Below, piece by piece: positions 36,173-44,873 of a stretch of DNA of 64,000 bases. A program made the translations under genes and the position numbers. Every line of letters begins with the position of its first letter. The stretch's first letter is position 1. The stretch comes from Taibaiella helva (lineage in GTDB: Bacteria > Bacteroidota > Bacteroidia > Chitinophagales > Chitinophagaceae), in contig NZ_QUZZ01000007.1 in the NCBI RefSeq assembly GCF_003545695.1, positions 1 to 64,000 on the forward strand, written 5' to 3'. The notes beneath the pieces are model-generated. The model was not told where the DNA came from. It was given only the letters and a program-made list of their open reading frames with translations, and did no database searches.

Positions 36173-38728
36173 ATGGATTCTAATTTCTCACCGAAAGTTA
36201 AAGAGATCATTTCCTACAGCCGTGAAGAGGCTTTGCGCCTGGGAAATGACTTTATAGGAACGGAACATTTATTACTGGGCCTGATAAGGGAAGGAGAAAG
36301 CCTCGCAATGCGCATCCTGCAGTCGATGAAGATCGACCTGTTCGACCTGCGCAAAGAAGTGGAAGTGGTGATCAAGGACAAGGGAAGCCGCACCATCGCC
36401 AACCTCAACAGCCTGCCGCTTACCCGCCAGGCCGAAAAAGTTATACGCATTACGGTACTGGAAGCCAAAACGCTCAAGAGCCGTACTGTGGAGTCTGAAC
36501 ATTTAATGCTCTCTATCTTGAAAAATAAAGAAAATCCCGCCGCCCAGATCCTGAACCACTATGATGTGGACTACGATCGCTTCAAAAGCGAGCTGAGCAT
36601 CCTCCAGGGCGAAACCCCGGGAGCCGAGTATACCAACGATCCCGGCTCCGAAGAATTTGACGACGAAGAACGCCGTCAGTACCAGCAACGCCAGCGCCAG
36701 AGCGGGGCCGCTGCCGGTAACGTAAAATCCAAAACCCCGGTGCTGGACAATTTCGGTCGCGACATTACCCGTATGGCCGAGCTGGGCAGCCTGGATCCTA
36801 TCGTGGGCCGCGAGCAGGAGATCGAACGCGTATCGCAGATCCTGTCGCGCCGTAAAAAGAACAACCCCATCCTCATCGGCGAGCCTGGTGTAGGTAAGAC
36901 CGCCATCGTGGAAGGCCTCGCCCTGCGTATCGTACAGCGCAAGGTATCCCGCATCCTCTTCGACAAGCGCGTGATCAGTCTCGACCTGGCAGCGCTGGTA
37001 GCCGGTACCAAATACCGCGGCCAGTTTGAAGAAAGGATGAAGGCCATTATGAACGAGCTGGAAAAAAACCGCGACGTGATCCTGTTCATCGACGAGATCC
37101 ATACCATTGTGGGCGCCGGCGGCGCTTCCGGTTCGCTTGACGCTTCCAACATCTTCAAGCCGGCCCTGAGCCGTGGCGAGCTGCAGTGTATCGGCGCCTC
37201 TACCCTGGACGAGTACCGCATGTACATCGAAAAGGATGGCGCGCTCGACCGCCGCTTCCAGAAAGTGCTGGTAGAACCGCCCAGCGTGGAAGAAGCCATT
37301 ACCATCCTCAACAACATCCGCCCCAAATACGAAGAGTTCCACAATGTGACCTATGATAAGGAAGCCGTGGAAGCCTGCGTGAAGCTGAGCGACCGTTATA
37401 TGACTGATCGCCTGCTGCCTGATAAGGCGATCGACGTGATGGATGAAGTAGGCGCCCGTGTGCACCTGAAAAACATTAATGTGCCCAAGAATATCCTGGA
37501 CCTGGAGAAAAAGATCGAGGATATCAAGCTGGAGAAAAATAAAGTGGTGAAGAGCCAGCGCTTTGAAGAAGCCGCCTCCCTGCGCGACAAGGAAAAACGC
37601 CTGGGCGAGGAGCTGGAAAAAGCGAAGAACGAATGGGAAGAAGAAGTGAAGCATAAGCGCTATCCTATCCACGAAGAAGACATCGCAGAAGTGGTGAGCA
37701 TGATGACCGGCATACCGGTGATGCGTATGGTGGAAGCCGAAAGCGAAAAGCTGCGCCGCATGGGCGAAGACCTGCGCGGCATGGTGGTAGGACAGGACGA
37801 CGCTATTGCGAAAACGGTGAAAGCCATCCAGCGTAACCGTGTGGGCCTGAAAGATCCCAAGAAGCCGATCGGCTCTTTCATCTTCCTCGGACCTACCGGT
37901 GTGGGTAAGACCGAGCTGGCCAAGTCGCTGGCCCGCTACCTCTTCGACAGTGAGGACGCCCTTATCCGCGTGGATATGAGCGAGTACATGGAAAAATTCT
38001 CGCTGAGCCGCCTCATCGGCGCGCCTCCGGGCTATGTAGGCTACGAAGAAGGCGGCCAGCTGACCGAAAAGGTACGCCGTAAACCCTACTCCGTAGTGCT
38101 GCTCGACGAGATCGAAAAGGCGCACCCCGATATCTTCAATATCCTGCTGCAGGTGCTGGACGATGGCCAGCTGACCGATGGCCTGGGTCGTAAAGTAGAT
38201 TTCAAGAACTCCATCATCATTATGACCTCCAACATCGGCGCCCGTCAGCTGAAAGACTTCGGCGACGGTGTAGGCTTTGCTACCGCTACCAAGATTTCCT
38301 CTGCGGAAGAGAACAACCGCGCGGTGATCGAAAGGGCCCTGAAACGGACCTTCAGCCCCGAATTCCTCAACCGTATCGACGATGTGATCATCTTCAACCA
38401 GCTCAACGAAGAGCATATTAACGAGATCATCGACATCATCATGAAGGATGTGCTGAAGCGGATGAATACATTGGGCTTTACCCTGGAGCTGACCGCCGAG
38501 GCGCGCAAGTTCATTGCCGAGAAAGGCTATGACCAGCAGTTTGGCGCCCGTCCGCTGCACAGAGCTATCCAGAAATACCTGGAAGATCCGCTGGCCGAAG
38601 AGATCCTGAACCACAACATTAAGGAAGGCGACAAAGCTGTTGCCGACTACGATAAGGCCCAGGAAAAGATCGTCTTCAGCGTGTCGAAAGGCAAGGACAA
38701 AAAAGAAAAAACAGAGACGAAAGAATAA
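36173..38728 (+). CDS. clpC: ATP-dependent Clp protease ATP-binding subunit ClpC
   Basis: 851 residues started at MDSNFSPKVKEIISYSREEA (36173). Two Clp N repeats in the first 145 residues, AAA+ domain 1 with Walker A GEPGVGKT at about 236, UVR-type coiled region near 455-490 (AASLRDKEKRLGEELE), AAA+ domain 2 with Walker A GPTGVGKT at about 573, and the C-terminal ClpB-type D2-small domain (FGARPLHRAIQKYLEDPLAEEIL). It unfolds substrates for the ClpP protease. The UVR motif separates it from ClpA and ClpB. It is a single gene with a strong terminator. Confidence 0.95.
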   Translation: MDSNFSPKVKEIISYSREEALRLGNDFIGTEHLLLGLIREGESLAMRILQSMKIDLFDLRKEVEVVIKDKGSRTIANLNSLPLTRQAEKVIRITVLEAKTLKSRTVESEHLMLSILKNKENPAAQILNHYDVDYDRFKSELSILQGETPGAEYTNDPGSEEFDDEERRQYQQRQRQSGAAAGNVKSKTPVLDNFGRDITRMAELGSLDPIVGREQEIERVSQILSRRKKNNPILIGEPGVGKTAIVEGLALRIVQRKVSRILFDKRVISLDLAALVAGTKYRGQFEERMKAIMNELEKNRDVILFIDEIHTIVGAGGASGSLDASNIFKPALSRGELQCIGASTLDEYRMYIEKDGALDRRFQKVLVEPPSVEEAITILNNIRPKYEEFHNVTYDKEAVEACVKLSDRYMTDRLLPDKAIDVMDEVGARVHLKNINVPKNILDLEKKIEDIKLEKNKVVKSQRFEEAASLRDKEKRLGEELEKAKNEWEEEVKHKRYPIHEEDIAEVVSMMTGIPVMRMVEAESEKLRRMGEDLRGMVVGQDDAIAKTVKAIQRNRVGLKDPKKPIGSFIFLGPTGVGKTELAKSLARYLFDSEDALIRVDMSEYMEKFSLSRLIGAPPGYVGYEEGGQLTEKVRRKPYSVVLLDEIEKAHPDIFNILLQVLDDGQLTDGLGRKVDFKNSIIIMTSNIGARQLKDFGDGVGFATATKISSAEENNRAVIERALKRTFSPEFLNRIDDVIIFNQLNEEHINEIIDIIMKDVLKRMNTLGFTLELTAEARKFIAEKGYDQQFGARPLHRAIQKYLEDPLAEEILNHNIKEGDKAVADYDKAQEKIVFSVSKGKDKKEKTETKE

Positions 38729-38737
38729 CGTCTGTAT

Positions 38738-38779
38738 AAAAAAGGATAAGCCCGGCGAAAGCCGGGCTTATCCTTTTTT
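38738..38779 (+). terminator. Terminator of clpC
   Basis: AAAAAAGGATAAGCCCGGC pairs with its complement across a GAAA tetraloop and ends in six T. It can work in both directions. Confidence 0.9.
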
Positions 38780-38840
38780 ATTGTATCAGGTATTAAGTAT
38801 AAGTTAGCCATTACGCTATTCGCTTTCCAATACACGCTGC

Positions 38841-38867
38841 TCAATACTCACTATCAATACTCAATAC
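38841..38867. repeat. Heptamer array at the end of hmp
   Basis: On the minus strand the units are GTATTGA, GTATTGA, TAGTGA, GTATTGA. The first unit supplies the last Tyr codon and the TGA stop of hmp, so the array runs into the gene. Confidence 0.6.
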
Positions 38868-40060
38868 AGCGAGGCAGGGCCGAATTCCTCAAACCTGATC
38901 GCATGCCCGGGAATGCCTTTTGACAGCAGGAAGTCGTAGTGCTTCCGGATAAAAGGCGCAGGACCGCACAGGTAATATTCGCCGTCTGCAGCCAGCGTCT
39001 CTTCCAGGACGCCGAGGTCTACCCAGCCCTGGTGCCAGCCGGTAGTTACTGCATCCGGAGATAAGTTGTCGTAGAAGAAATGACAGCTCAGCGCCTCATG
39101 ATCGCGACCCCATATTGCCAGCCGGTCTTTGAATGCATGTGCCGCCGATCCTTTGCAGCCATGTATCCACACTTTGGGTTGTTTGGGGTTACGTTCCAGG
39201 GAGGCTTCCAGCATCGGCATCAAGGGTGTGAGGCCTACGCCGCCGCTGATGAAATAGAGCGGCCTGTCTGTCGCAGCGCCCAGTACAAAGGTGCCGGCAG
39301 GGGCTGATACATCGATCTTATCGTCGATCTTCACCTCCTGGTGCAGGGTATTGCTGATGATACCGTCGGGATGGGTGCTCCCCGTTTCTTTTTTTACGGA
39401 TATACGATAGTAGGCGCCGTTAGGTGTGCTGGAAATGCTGTACTGGCGCGGCTGTGTAAGGTTAAGCTGCGGCAGGAACATACGGATGCTGATGTACTGC
39501 CCCGGGGTAAAGCCGGCCACTGCGCCGCCATCGGCGGGGTACAGGTAAAAAGAAGTGATCTCTTCTGATTCTACCACCTTATCTTTTACGATAAACGGCC
39601 GCCAGCCCGACCAGCCGCCGGTTTGCTGCACCTTGTCCTGGTAGATCGTGCGCTCGTGTCCCGCCATCAGTGCGGCCAGTTGCTCGTAGGCCAGAGACCA
39701 GGCTTCGAGCAGCGCCGGCGTTGCCGCATCACCCAGCACCTCTGCTATAGCGGCGATCAGGTGCTTACCTACGATAAGGTAATGCTCCGGCCTGATGTCA
39801 AGGCTGGTATGTTTGTGGCCGATCGCGTCGACCGCGGGCATCAGTACGCCGGGATTTTCAATGTGCTCGGCATAGGCCAGCACCGCCATGGCCAAAGCCG
39901 TTTGCTGCCTGCCGTTTTGCTGGTTGCCCATGTTGAATACATTCTTCAGCTCAGGGTTATACGCAAACATTCTCTTGTAAAAATGGGTGGTCAGCGCCAC
40001 ACCATGTTCCTTTAAAACGGACACTGTGGCCCTGATCAGCTCCTCTTGCTCTTGTGTCAT
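38861..40060 (-). CDS. hmp: Flavohaemoprotein, nitric oxide dioxygenase
   Basis: 399 residues. The N-terminal globin domain (1-140) has the haem-binding His region IGHKHTSLDIRPEHYLIVGKHL, then a FAD-binding domain (GQYISIRMFLPQLNLTQPRQYSIS) and a NAD-binding domain (GVGLTPLMPMLEASLE, YLCGPAPFIRKHYDFL). It turns NO plus O2 into nitrate in the cytoplasm. It lies downstream of an Rrf2 regulator on the same strand, 70 bases away, with a shared candidate operator in front. Confidence 0.96.
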   Translation of the reverse strand: MTQEQEELIRATVSVLKEHGVALTTHFYKRMFAYNPELKNVFNMGNQQNGRQQTALAMAVLAYAEHIENPGVLMPAVDAIGHKHTSLDIRPEHYLIVGKHLIAAIAEVLGDAATPALLEAWSLAYEQLAALMAGHERTIYQDKVQQTGGWSGWRPFIVKDKVVESEEITSFYLYPADGGAVAGFTPGQYISIRMFLPQLNLTQPRQYSISSTPNGAYYRISVKKETGSTHPDGIISNTLHQEVKIDDKIDVSAPAGTFVLGAATDRPLYFISGGVGLTPLMPMLEASLERNPKQPKVWIHGCKGSAAHAFKDRLAIWGRDHEALSCHFFYDNLSPDAVTTGWHQGWVDLGVLEETLAADGEYYLCGPAPFIRKHYDFLLSKGIPGHAIRFEEFGPASLY

Positions 40061-40093
40061 CTTGTTTTGTATTGAAATGTTTATAAAGAATAT

Positions 40094-40111
40094 AAAGACC
40101 TTTTTATCTTT
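40094..40111 (-). promoter_or_regulatory. Candidate NsrR-like operator of hmp
   Basis: AAAGACCTTTTTATCTTT has an imperfect dyad (AAAGA ... TCTTT, spacer 8) and matches 15 of 18 positions with a site in front of the Rrf2 gene at 40640-40657. It is 33 bases before the hmp start codon. Confidence 0.55.
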
Positions 40112-40130
40112 TATTTGATCAAAAAAATAG

Positions 40131-40571
40131 CTATACCTCTTTCAGTAAAATTTTACCCAGTGTAAGCTCTTTATTAAACTGACCGATGGTCGTTGCAGTC
40201 AGCATTTTGGCGATATTGTTCCTGATCTTCTTGAATTCGTGATGCAGCGGGCAGGGGTTCCGTTCGGAGCAGTGGGCCAGCCCCAGGGCGCAACCTGTAA
40301 AAACATTGTCGCCGTCTACCGCCGACACGATATCGGCAATGGGCCTTTTCAATGATTTCGGGTGAAGAAAGAAGCCTCCGTTCGGCCCTTTGGCGGAATC
40401 GAGAATACCCTTCCGGCTGAGGTCCTGGAGGATCTTGCCCAGGAAGTGTTCGGGTGAATTTACATTCCGGGCAATTTCCTTAATGCCTACTTTGCTGCCG
40501 TCCGCGGTTTTGCTGGCAATATAAAATACTGCTCTCAGTGCATACTCGCAGGTTTTTGAAAAAAGGCTCAT
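40131..40571 (-). CDS. Rrf2 family regulator, NsrR-like
   Basis: 146 residues from ATG 40571 (MSLFSKTCEYALRAVFYIA). A winged-helix with the Rrf2 pattern IKEIARNVNSPEHFLGKILQDLSRKGILDSAKGPNGGF is followed by three Cys in TGCALGLAHCSERNPCP, spaced C-x6-C-x5-C, which would hold an iron-sulphur cluster that reacts with NO. The gene precedes hmp and both have a common 18-base sequence upstream, so repression of hmp relieved by NO is the likely job. The Cys spacing differs by one from the IscR/NsrR x5-x5 pattern. Confidence 0.82.
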   Translation of the reverse strand: MSLFSKTCEYALRAVFYIASKTADGSKVGIKEIARNVNSPEHFLGKILQDLSRKGILDSAKGPNGGFFLHPKSLKRPIADIVSAVDGDNVFTGCALGLAHCSERNPCPLHHEFKKIRNNIAKMLTATTIGQFNKELTLGKILLKEV

Positions 40572-40639
40572 AGGTAGTACCGGCAAAGCAGCGAGCTGCT
40601 GCGTTCCGTGTAGCAAAGGTAAGACGGGAAAAAATAATA

Positions 40640-40657
40640 AAAGATATTTTTGTCTTT
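40640..40657 (-). promoter_or_regulatory. Candidate autoregulatory operator
   Basis: AAAGATATTTTTGTCTTT, dyad AAAGA-N8-TCTTT, 68 bases before the Rrf2 gene start. It matches the site before hmp at the same spacing, which points to self-control of the regulator. Confidence 0.55.
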
Positions 40658-40840
40658 ATTTTTTGAAACGATAAGCAGGAGCATATCTTTTTGTTTCTGC
40701 CATCATGGTATTGATTCATGGTATTCCGGTATTTTTTAAAGAGTGATCGCTTTTCTTTCCGGCGCTTTGTGCATATGCCGGAATAGCTGCACATTTGCTG
40801 CGCTATTGTTTCTCCTTACTTCACCTGTTTCCTCATCATC

Positions 40841-41980
40841 ATGGAAAGCCGCTTGCAGCAAAGGTTTTATGGCCTCGATCATTTAAGGGCTCTGGCTATC
40901 GTCATGGTCCTGCTGTTTCATTACCGCGCCTTTAATCACCCGGATTGGGTCGATACCATCGGGCAATGGGGCTGGATGGGCGTTGATCTCTTTTTCGTGC
41001 TCAGTGGCTGGCTCATCGCAGGGCAATTATTCCGGCAGCTAAAGCGCAGCGCTACGATTACAAAGAAAGCATTCTTCCTGAAACGTATTTTCCGTATCCT
41101 TCCGCCATACCTTGTTGTGGTAGGCTTATATTTCCTGGTGCCGGCATTCCGCGAGCGGGAATCCCTGGCGCCTTTGTGGAAGTTCCTTACGTTTACGCAG
41201 AACTTCGGCCTGGACGTGATCCATAAAGGCACCTTCTCTCATGCCTGGTCGCTATGCATTGAAGAGCAGTTTTACCTTACGCTTCCTTTTTGCCTGTTGC
41301 TGCTGCACAAGATAAAGGGCATACGTTTTGTGCCGGGTATCGCTGTCTTCTTATTGCTATTGGTAATCGTATTGCGGTGGTTGTCATGGAATGTGTTTGT
41401 CGTGCCCGATCTGGATACGGACCGCTTCTGGCTTACCTGGTACCGCCGGATCTATTATCCTACCTACACCCGGCTCGATGGCCTGGTAATGGGTGTGCTG
41501 CTGGCCTTTGTGTATGAATACAAAGCAGCTTTGTTCGGCAGGTTAAGCCGCTATGGAAACCTTTTCCTGCTTGCAGGGCTCGTGCTCCTGGCCGCAGCCT
41601 TCCGGGTATGCCTGGACCCTTATACGTTTACCGCTTCTACAGCCGGTTTCAGCATCGTCGCCCTGGGTTTCGGCTGCCTCGTGCTGGCCGCGGTATCACC
41701 TTCCACTTTCCTCTACCGTTATGGTTCCCGGATCACAGCGCAACTGGCCGGCTTGTCTTACTCGGTCTACCTCACGCATAAAGGAGTGATCCACCTGGTA
41801 CAGGGTTTCCTGGAGCAAAGCGGCATGGATCCCGGCAGCAATCTTGCGCTGGTCATTTGCCTGGCTTGCTGCCTGCTGGTGGGCTTGCTGTTTCGCTACC
41901 TGGTCGAGAGGCCTGCGGTAAGGTTGCGGAACAAATTCCTGAATCCCGCTAAAGAAACCCGGCCTTCCCTGCCGGTATAG
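40841..41980 (+). CDS. Acyltransferase 3 family membrane protein
   Basis: 379 residues with about ten membrane helices. The start GLDHLRALAIVMVLLFHYRAF carries the family's R and His motif, and VDLFFVLSGWLIAGQLFRQLK and FSHAWSLCIEEQFYLTLPF follow as in acyltransferase 3. These enzymes add acetyl or other acyl groups to surface sugars such as O-antigen or exopolysaccharide. There are no polysaccharide genes nearby, so the target is unknown. It is divergent from the Rrf2 gene. Confidence 0.9.
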   Translation: MESRLQQRFYGLDHLRALAIVMVLLFHYRAFNHPDWVDTIGQWGWMGVDLFFVLSGWLIAGQLFRQLKRSATITKKAFFLKRIFRILPPYLVVVGLYFLVPAFRERESLAPLWKFLTFTQNFGLDVIHKGTFSHAWSLCIEEQFYLTLPFCLLLLHKIKGIRFVPGIAVFLLLLVIVLRWLSWNVFVVPDLDTDRFWLTWYRRIYYPTYTRLDGLVMGVLLAFVYEYKAALFGRLSRYGNLFLLAGLVLLAAAFRVCLDPYTFTASTAGFSIVALGFGCLVLAAVSPSTFLYRYGSRITAQLAGLSYSVYLTHKGVIHLVQGFLEQSGMDPGSNLALVICLACCLLVGLLFRYLVERPAVRLRNKFLNPAKETRPSLPV

Positions 41981-42088
41981 GTAATGGGGGGAGGAATAAC
42001 TGCGTCGGCAGCATTATCCCCGAATTCAGATGCTGGAGATTTCTTTTTGATCCGGTCGAACTTCTCATTCCGGTGGTGTGCCGCAAAA

Positions 42089-42217
42089 TTAAGGCATAAG
42101 AACAGGCCCCAGGCTATGCAGCCACAGTACATAGCCGGATACGCCGCCCAGCAGGCCGGAAGCCATGAACAAAATGCGCTGACCTCGTGGGATAAACCGG
42201 AAAACAACAAGGGCCAG
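42089..42217 (-). CDS. Short hydrophobic ORF without ATG, directly after a stop
   Basis: 42 codons in the same frame as the preceding gene, starting right after its TAA. The peptide reads LALVVFRFIPRGQRILFM and GGVSGYVLWLHSLGPVLMP, which is two membrane spans joined by a basic turn, so the coding looks real. It has no ATG before residue 18; a CTG would be the first codon. It may be a gene with a non-standard start, or an extension of the preceding gene broken by a stop. Confidence 0.4.
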   Translation of the reverse strand: MALVVFRFIPRGQRILFMASGLLGGVSGYVLWLHSLGPVLMP

Positions 42218-42577
42218 TTAAACCTTACCGTTGAAATAGTATTTGCCATAAAGCTTTGCCGGCGCCTGGTCGTAAACCTCTTCCATGCCATCGATAATGA
42301 AGTAATCGCTGAAGCTCTTGCTTGCAGCGCTGAAGTGGTAAAACTTGATCTGCTTGTGCTCATCAGGGGCGCCGACTTCGGGCAGGAAGGTCGACTTTTT
42401 CAGGGTTTTAAGCTCAGTCGTTTTGATCTCGCAGGCGGGCAGGTAGCCATCGCCCAGCGTAAACCGGATGCTCAGGAATTCAGTCTGTCCTTTGTAGTAG
42501 ACAGCCTCATAGGCCTTTTGGGCCATAGCCTGCAGCGAAAGGAAAAGAAGGATCAGGAAAAGAAAGGATCGGCGCAT
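42218..42577 (-). CDS. Exported hypothetical protein
   Basis: 119 residues with a signal peptide (MRRSFLFLILLFLSLQAMAQ). The mature part is a small beta-rich domain (FLSIRFTLGDGYLPACEIKTTELK) of unknown family and ends FNGKV. It starts four bases after the preceding gene, so the two are one transcript. A frame with membrane-like residues follows in frame after its stop. Confidence 0.65.
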   Translation of the reverse strand: MRRSFLFLILLFLSLQAMAQKAYEAVYYKGQTEFLSIRFTLGDGYLPACEIKTTELKTLKKSTFLPEVGAPDEHKQIKFYHFSAASKSFSDYFIIDGMEEVYDQAPAKLYGKYYFNGKV

Positions 42578-42581
42578 GGGA

Positions 42582-42893
42582 TTATTGTTTCAAGGTGCGG
42601 TTAAACCATTTATCAGGCCGGGCATACTCTGTCCAGCGGGAGATATCATTGTCCCAGTAGGCAAAGCTGCCGGGGTCTATATCGGCTATGGCCAAGTAAT
42701 AAGGTTCTTCCCGGGACAGGGGGCCGCTGTCGGTATATTCGAAAATAGTGTCGCCTATCGTGCCGATCCAGCCCTGGCATTCCCTGCCGTCGAGCAGCCT
42801 GAAATAGCATTTACCGTAGTGCAGGGAACCGAACTGTTCGAGAAAGGCATCGAACTGCTGCAGGAAGGCTTTCTTGTCTGCTGAAGTTGTCAT
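42582..42893 (-). CDS. Hypothetical cytoplasmic protein
   Basis: 103 residues with no signal peptide. It is soluble and acidic, with regularly placed aromatics (LHYGKCYFRLLDGRECQGWIG, EEPYYLAIADIDPGSFAYWDNDISRW). No family recognised. It lies four bases upstream of the exported protein gene on the same strand. The broken membrane gene upstream reads into its first 28 codons in another frame. Confidence 0.65.
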   Translation of the reverse strand: MTTSADKKAFLQQFDAFLEQFGSLHYGKCYFRLLDGRECQGWIGTIGDTIFEYTDSGPLSREEPYYLAIADIDPGSFAYWDNDISRWTEYARPDKWFNRTLKQ

Positions 42894-43546
42894 GGTAAAA
42901 TCGGGAAAACAAACTTAAGGAATATTGCCGAAGCAGTTGTTTTTTTAGCTTATGCTTGACAGATATCAGGCGATTTTTTGCTTGGGACAACTCCTGTTGC
43001 CTTAGGCGTATGGCATCGCGAAAGAGTTTTCGTACATCATAGCGCAGCAGCCAGATCTCAAAGAGAGAGGGTACATCCAGCCGGGAGTGCTTTTTGATCA
43101 GCGTGTACTGAACACAGCGATCGTCGACCAGGAATCATTATCGACAAGGAACGGTAACTGAATTCTTCATCGGACATGATATAGATGAGACAATCGCCCG
43201 ACCGGCGCACGGACTTCCAGTTCCGTTGGACGGCCAATTGCTGCAGCAGGGCTTTGTTCTCTTCTTTGCCGAAGGTGGTATTCTTTTTCTTCAGGAATGT
43301 TTCAAACACGGCCATGCAGGTGACATACAAAATGAGCAGTATCCATAGTGGTATCAACCATTCCGCAAAGACATCATTGGGATTATCCGGATCCAGGCTC
43401 CCGTAGAGCAACAGCGTGCAAAGGAACTGGGAGCCGAGCAGAAAGAAGAGGAACAGGCGTTCCAGGTGGCTGCCCGGGGACTTTTTATAGATCAGCCAGC
43501 GGCGTCGCTTACTTTTTTCAACATCAAGGCCGGGGAAGAAGATCAT
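42894..43546 (-). pseudogene. Frameshifted membrane protein gene
   Basis: The frame from 43546 encodes 162 residues with two membrane helices (ERLFLFFLLGSQFLCTLLL, WLIPLWILLILYVTCMAVF). Its last 30 residues change character and stop at 43058. From about 43130 another frame gives a sensible continuation: VDDRCVQYTLIKKHSRLDVP, FEIWLLRYDVRKLFRDAIRL and QQELSQAKNRLISVKHKLKK. This joins the end of the first frame after SLSIMIP with one base too many. In that second frame the reading stays open past 42893 into the next gene. The gene is therefore interrupted by a single-base change near 43125-43132. A sequencing error is possible. Confidence 0.65.
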
Positions 43547-43561
43547 AACATATCAGGTGAC

Positions 43562-44488
43562 TCAACGCCTGCCTGTCAGCTCGCGGGCGGCATCATCTAT
43601 TTCGGGATAAGCAAAGGTAAAGCCTTCGTTTTCGATTTTCAGCGTATTGAGACGGGCGCTCTTCAGCACTTCAGTGGCCATTTCGCCCAGGGCCAGCCGC
43701 AGCGCGAAGGCCGGAACATGCAAAGGGATATAGAAGCCTCCCCTGGCTTTGGCCAGCGCCAGCACCAATCGCCTGTTGGTGACAGGGTGGGGCGCTACAG
43801 CATTGTAGGGGCCATGCAGGGCCTCGTTTTCCAGGGCATAAAGATACATACGGCAGAGATCGTCTTCATGGATCCAGCTCACGATCTGACGGCCATTACC
43901 CAATATGGCAGCCACCCGGAACCGCAGCGGGCGCACAAATTCGGTAAAGGCGCCGCCTTCGCGGCTGAGCACGATGCCGGTGCGCAATACGACCAACCGC
44001 TTGCCCAACCCGCTTACCGGGGCAATGCTTTCTTCCCACTGCCGGCATACCTGTGCCAGGAAATCGTCGCCGGGCGGGTCGTCCCAGGTAAAACCGTCAT
44101 TGCTGGACAGCAGGGTATCGGGCCCGTAATAGCCCGAGGCGGAAGCGGATATCACCGCTTTAACCTTATTGGGTATGGCTTTCAGCGCATCGGCGAGCAG
44201 ACGGCTGCTTTGGGTGCGGCTTTCCAGGATCACCCGCTTTCGCGCGGCGGTCCATCGTTTTTCCGCCACACCGGCGCCGGCCAGGTGGATCACGTAATCG
44301 CTGTCGGCAATGGCCTCCTGATCTACCTCTCCTTTTTCGATATTCCAGCGGGCATACCGGATGCCGGGGCGGGCGTTGGCTCCGCCCTCACGGCTCAGGA
44401 TAACGACCTGGTAGCCCTTGCTGACCAGGAGATCACTCAATCGCCGGCCTATGGTGCCGGTTCCGCCTGTGATGAGTACAACAGCCAT
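43562..44488 (-). CDS. TIGR01777-type NAD(P)-binding epimerase-like protein
   Basis: 308 residues started at MAVVLITGGTGTIGRRLSDL (44488); the earlier codons belong to a heptamer-rich leader. The Rossmann start GGTGTIG binds the dinucleotide, DYVIHLAGAGVAEKRWT and SASGYYGPD follow, and the C-terminal DUF1731-like end (ALRLALGEMATEVLKSARL) completes the family. In other bacteria it is called YfcH. The reaction is not known. It is divergent from the ribosomal operon. Confidence 0.9.
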   Translation of the reverse strand: MAVVLITGGTGTIGRRLSDLLVSKGYQVVILSREGGANARPGIRYARWNIEKGEVDQEAIADSDYVIHLAGAGVAEKRWTAARKRVILESRTQSSRLLADALKAIPNKVKAVISASASGYYGPDTLLSSNDGFTWDDPPGDDFLAQVCRQWEESIAPVSGLGKRLVVLRTGIVLSREGGAFTEFVRPLRFRVAAILGNGRQIVSWIHEDDLCRMYLYALENEALHGPYNAVAPHPVTNRRLVLALAKARGGFYIPLHVPAFALRLALGEMATEVLKSARLNTLKIENEGFTFAYPEIDDAARELTGRR

Positions 44489-44510
44489 AGATGTTTGGTC
44501 TTTAAGTAAT

Positions 44511-44541
44511 GAGTATTGGGTATCGGATATTGGGTATTGGG
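44511..44541. repeat. Heptamer array before the epimerase gene
   Basis: GAGTATT, GGGTATC, GGATATT, GGGTATT and GGG follow each other as 7-base units. They resemble the units at 38.8 kb. Confidence 0.6.
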
Positions 44542-44763
44542 ATTGCAAGCGTGTAGCGGTGATCAATGGTAAGGCGCAGGAGCTGATAAGCAATAAATTA
44601 TCTATAAAGATAGGCTTTTCAAGACCAGCGGCCGAATCATTTTCAGCCCGCTATCCAATCCTCCACAGGGCAAGGCTTTAAAAATGGTATCGTTTTTTGA
44701 CCTGAAATGCTTAATTTTGTGTTCTTTTTCAACGAAAGGCGTAAAATTTACAGAAAATTATTT

Positions 44764-44790
44764 TTTGTATTTAAAAAGTAATTACCTTTG
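44764..44790 (+). promoter_or_regulatory. Promoter of the rplKAJL operon
   Basis: TACCTTTG at 44783-44790 is a perfect TAnnTTTG. The nearest TTTG is at 44764-44767, a spacer of 15 that is shorter than usual. The start of rplK is 83 bases further, so there is a leader. Nothing else is recognised in 44542-44873. Confidence 0.6.
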
Positions 44791-44873
44791 CGCCCTCAAT
44801 TGAATACTGCTCTTATCATTTTACGGATTTGGGAGAGATTTAATTTAACTCGTTAATACCAAAAAATTAAGCA

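Noticed and set aside
36503-38614. Long open frame on the minus strand, antisense to clpC (about 700 codons)
   Set aside because: An antisense shadow of a conserved GC-rich gene; no known domain and no start signal.
41896-42363. Minus-strand frame of 155 codons over the ends of the acyltransferase and exported protein genes
   Set aside because: Most of it overlaps two better genes in other frames; only the piece at 42089-42217 in another frame looks protein-like.
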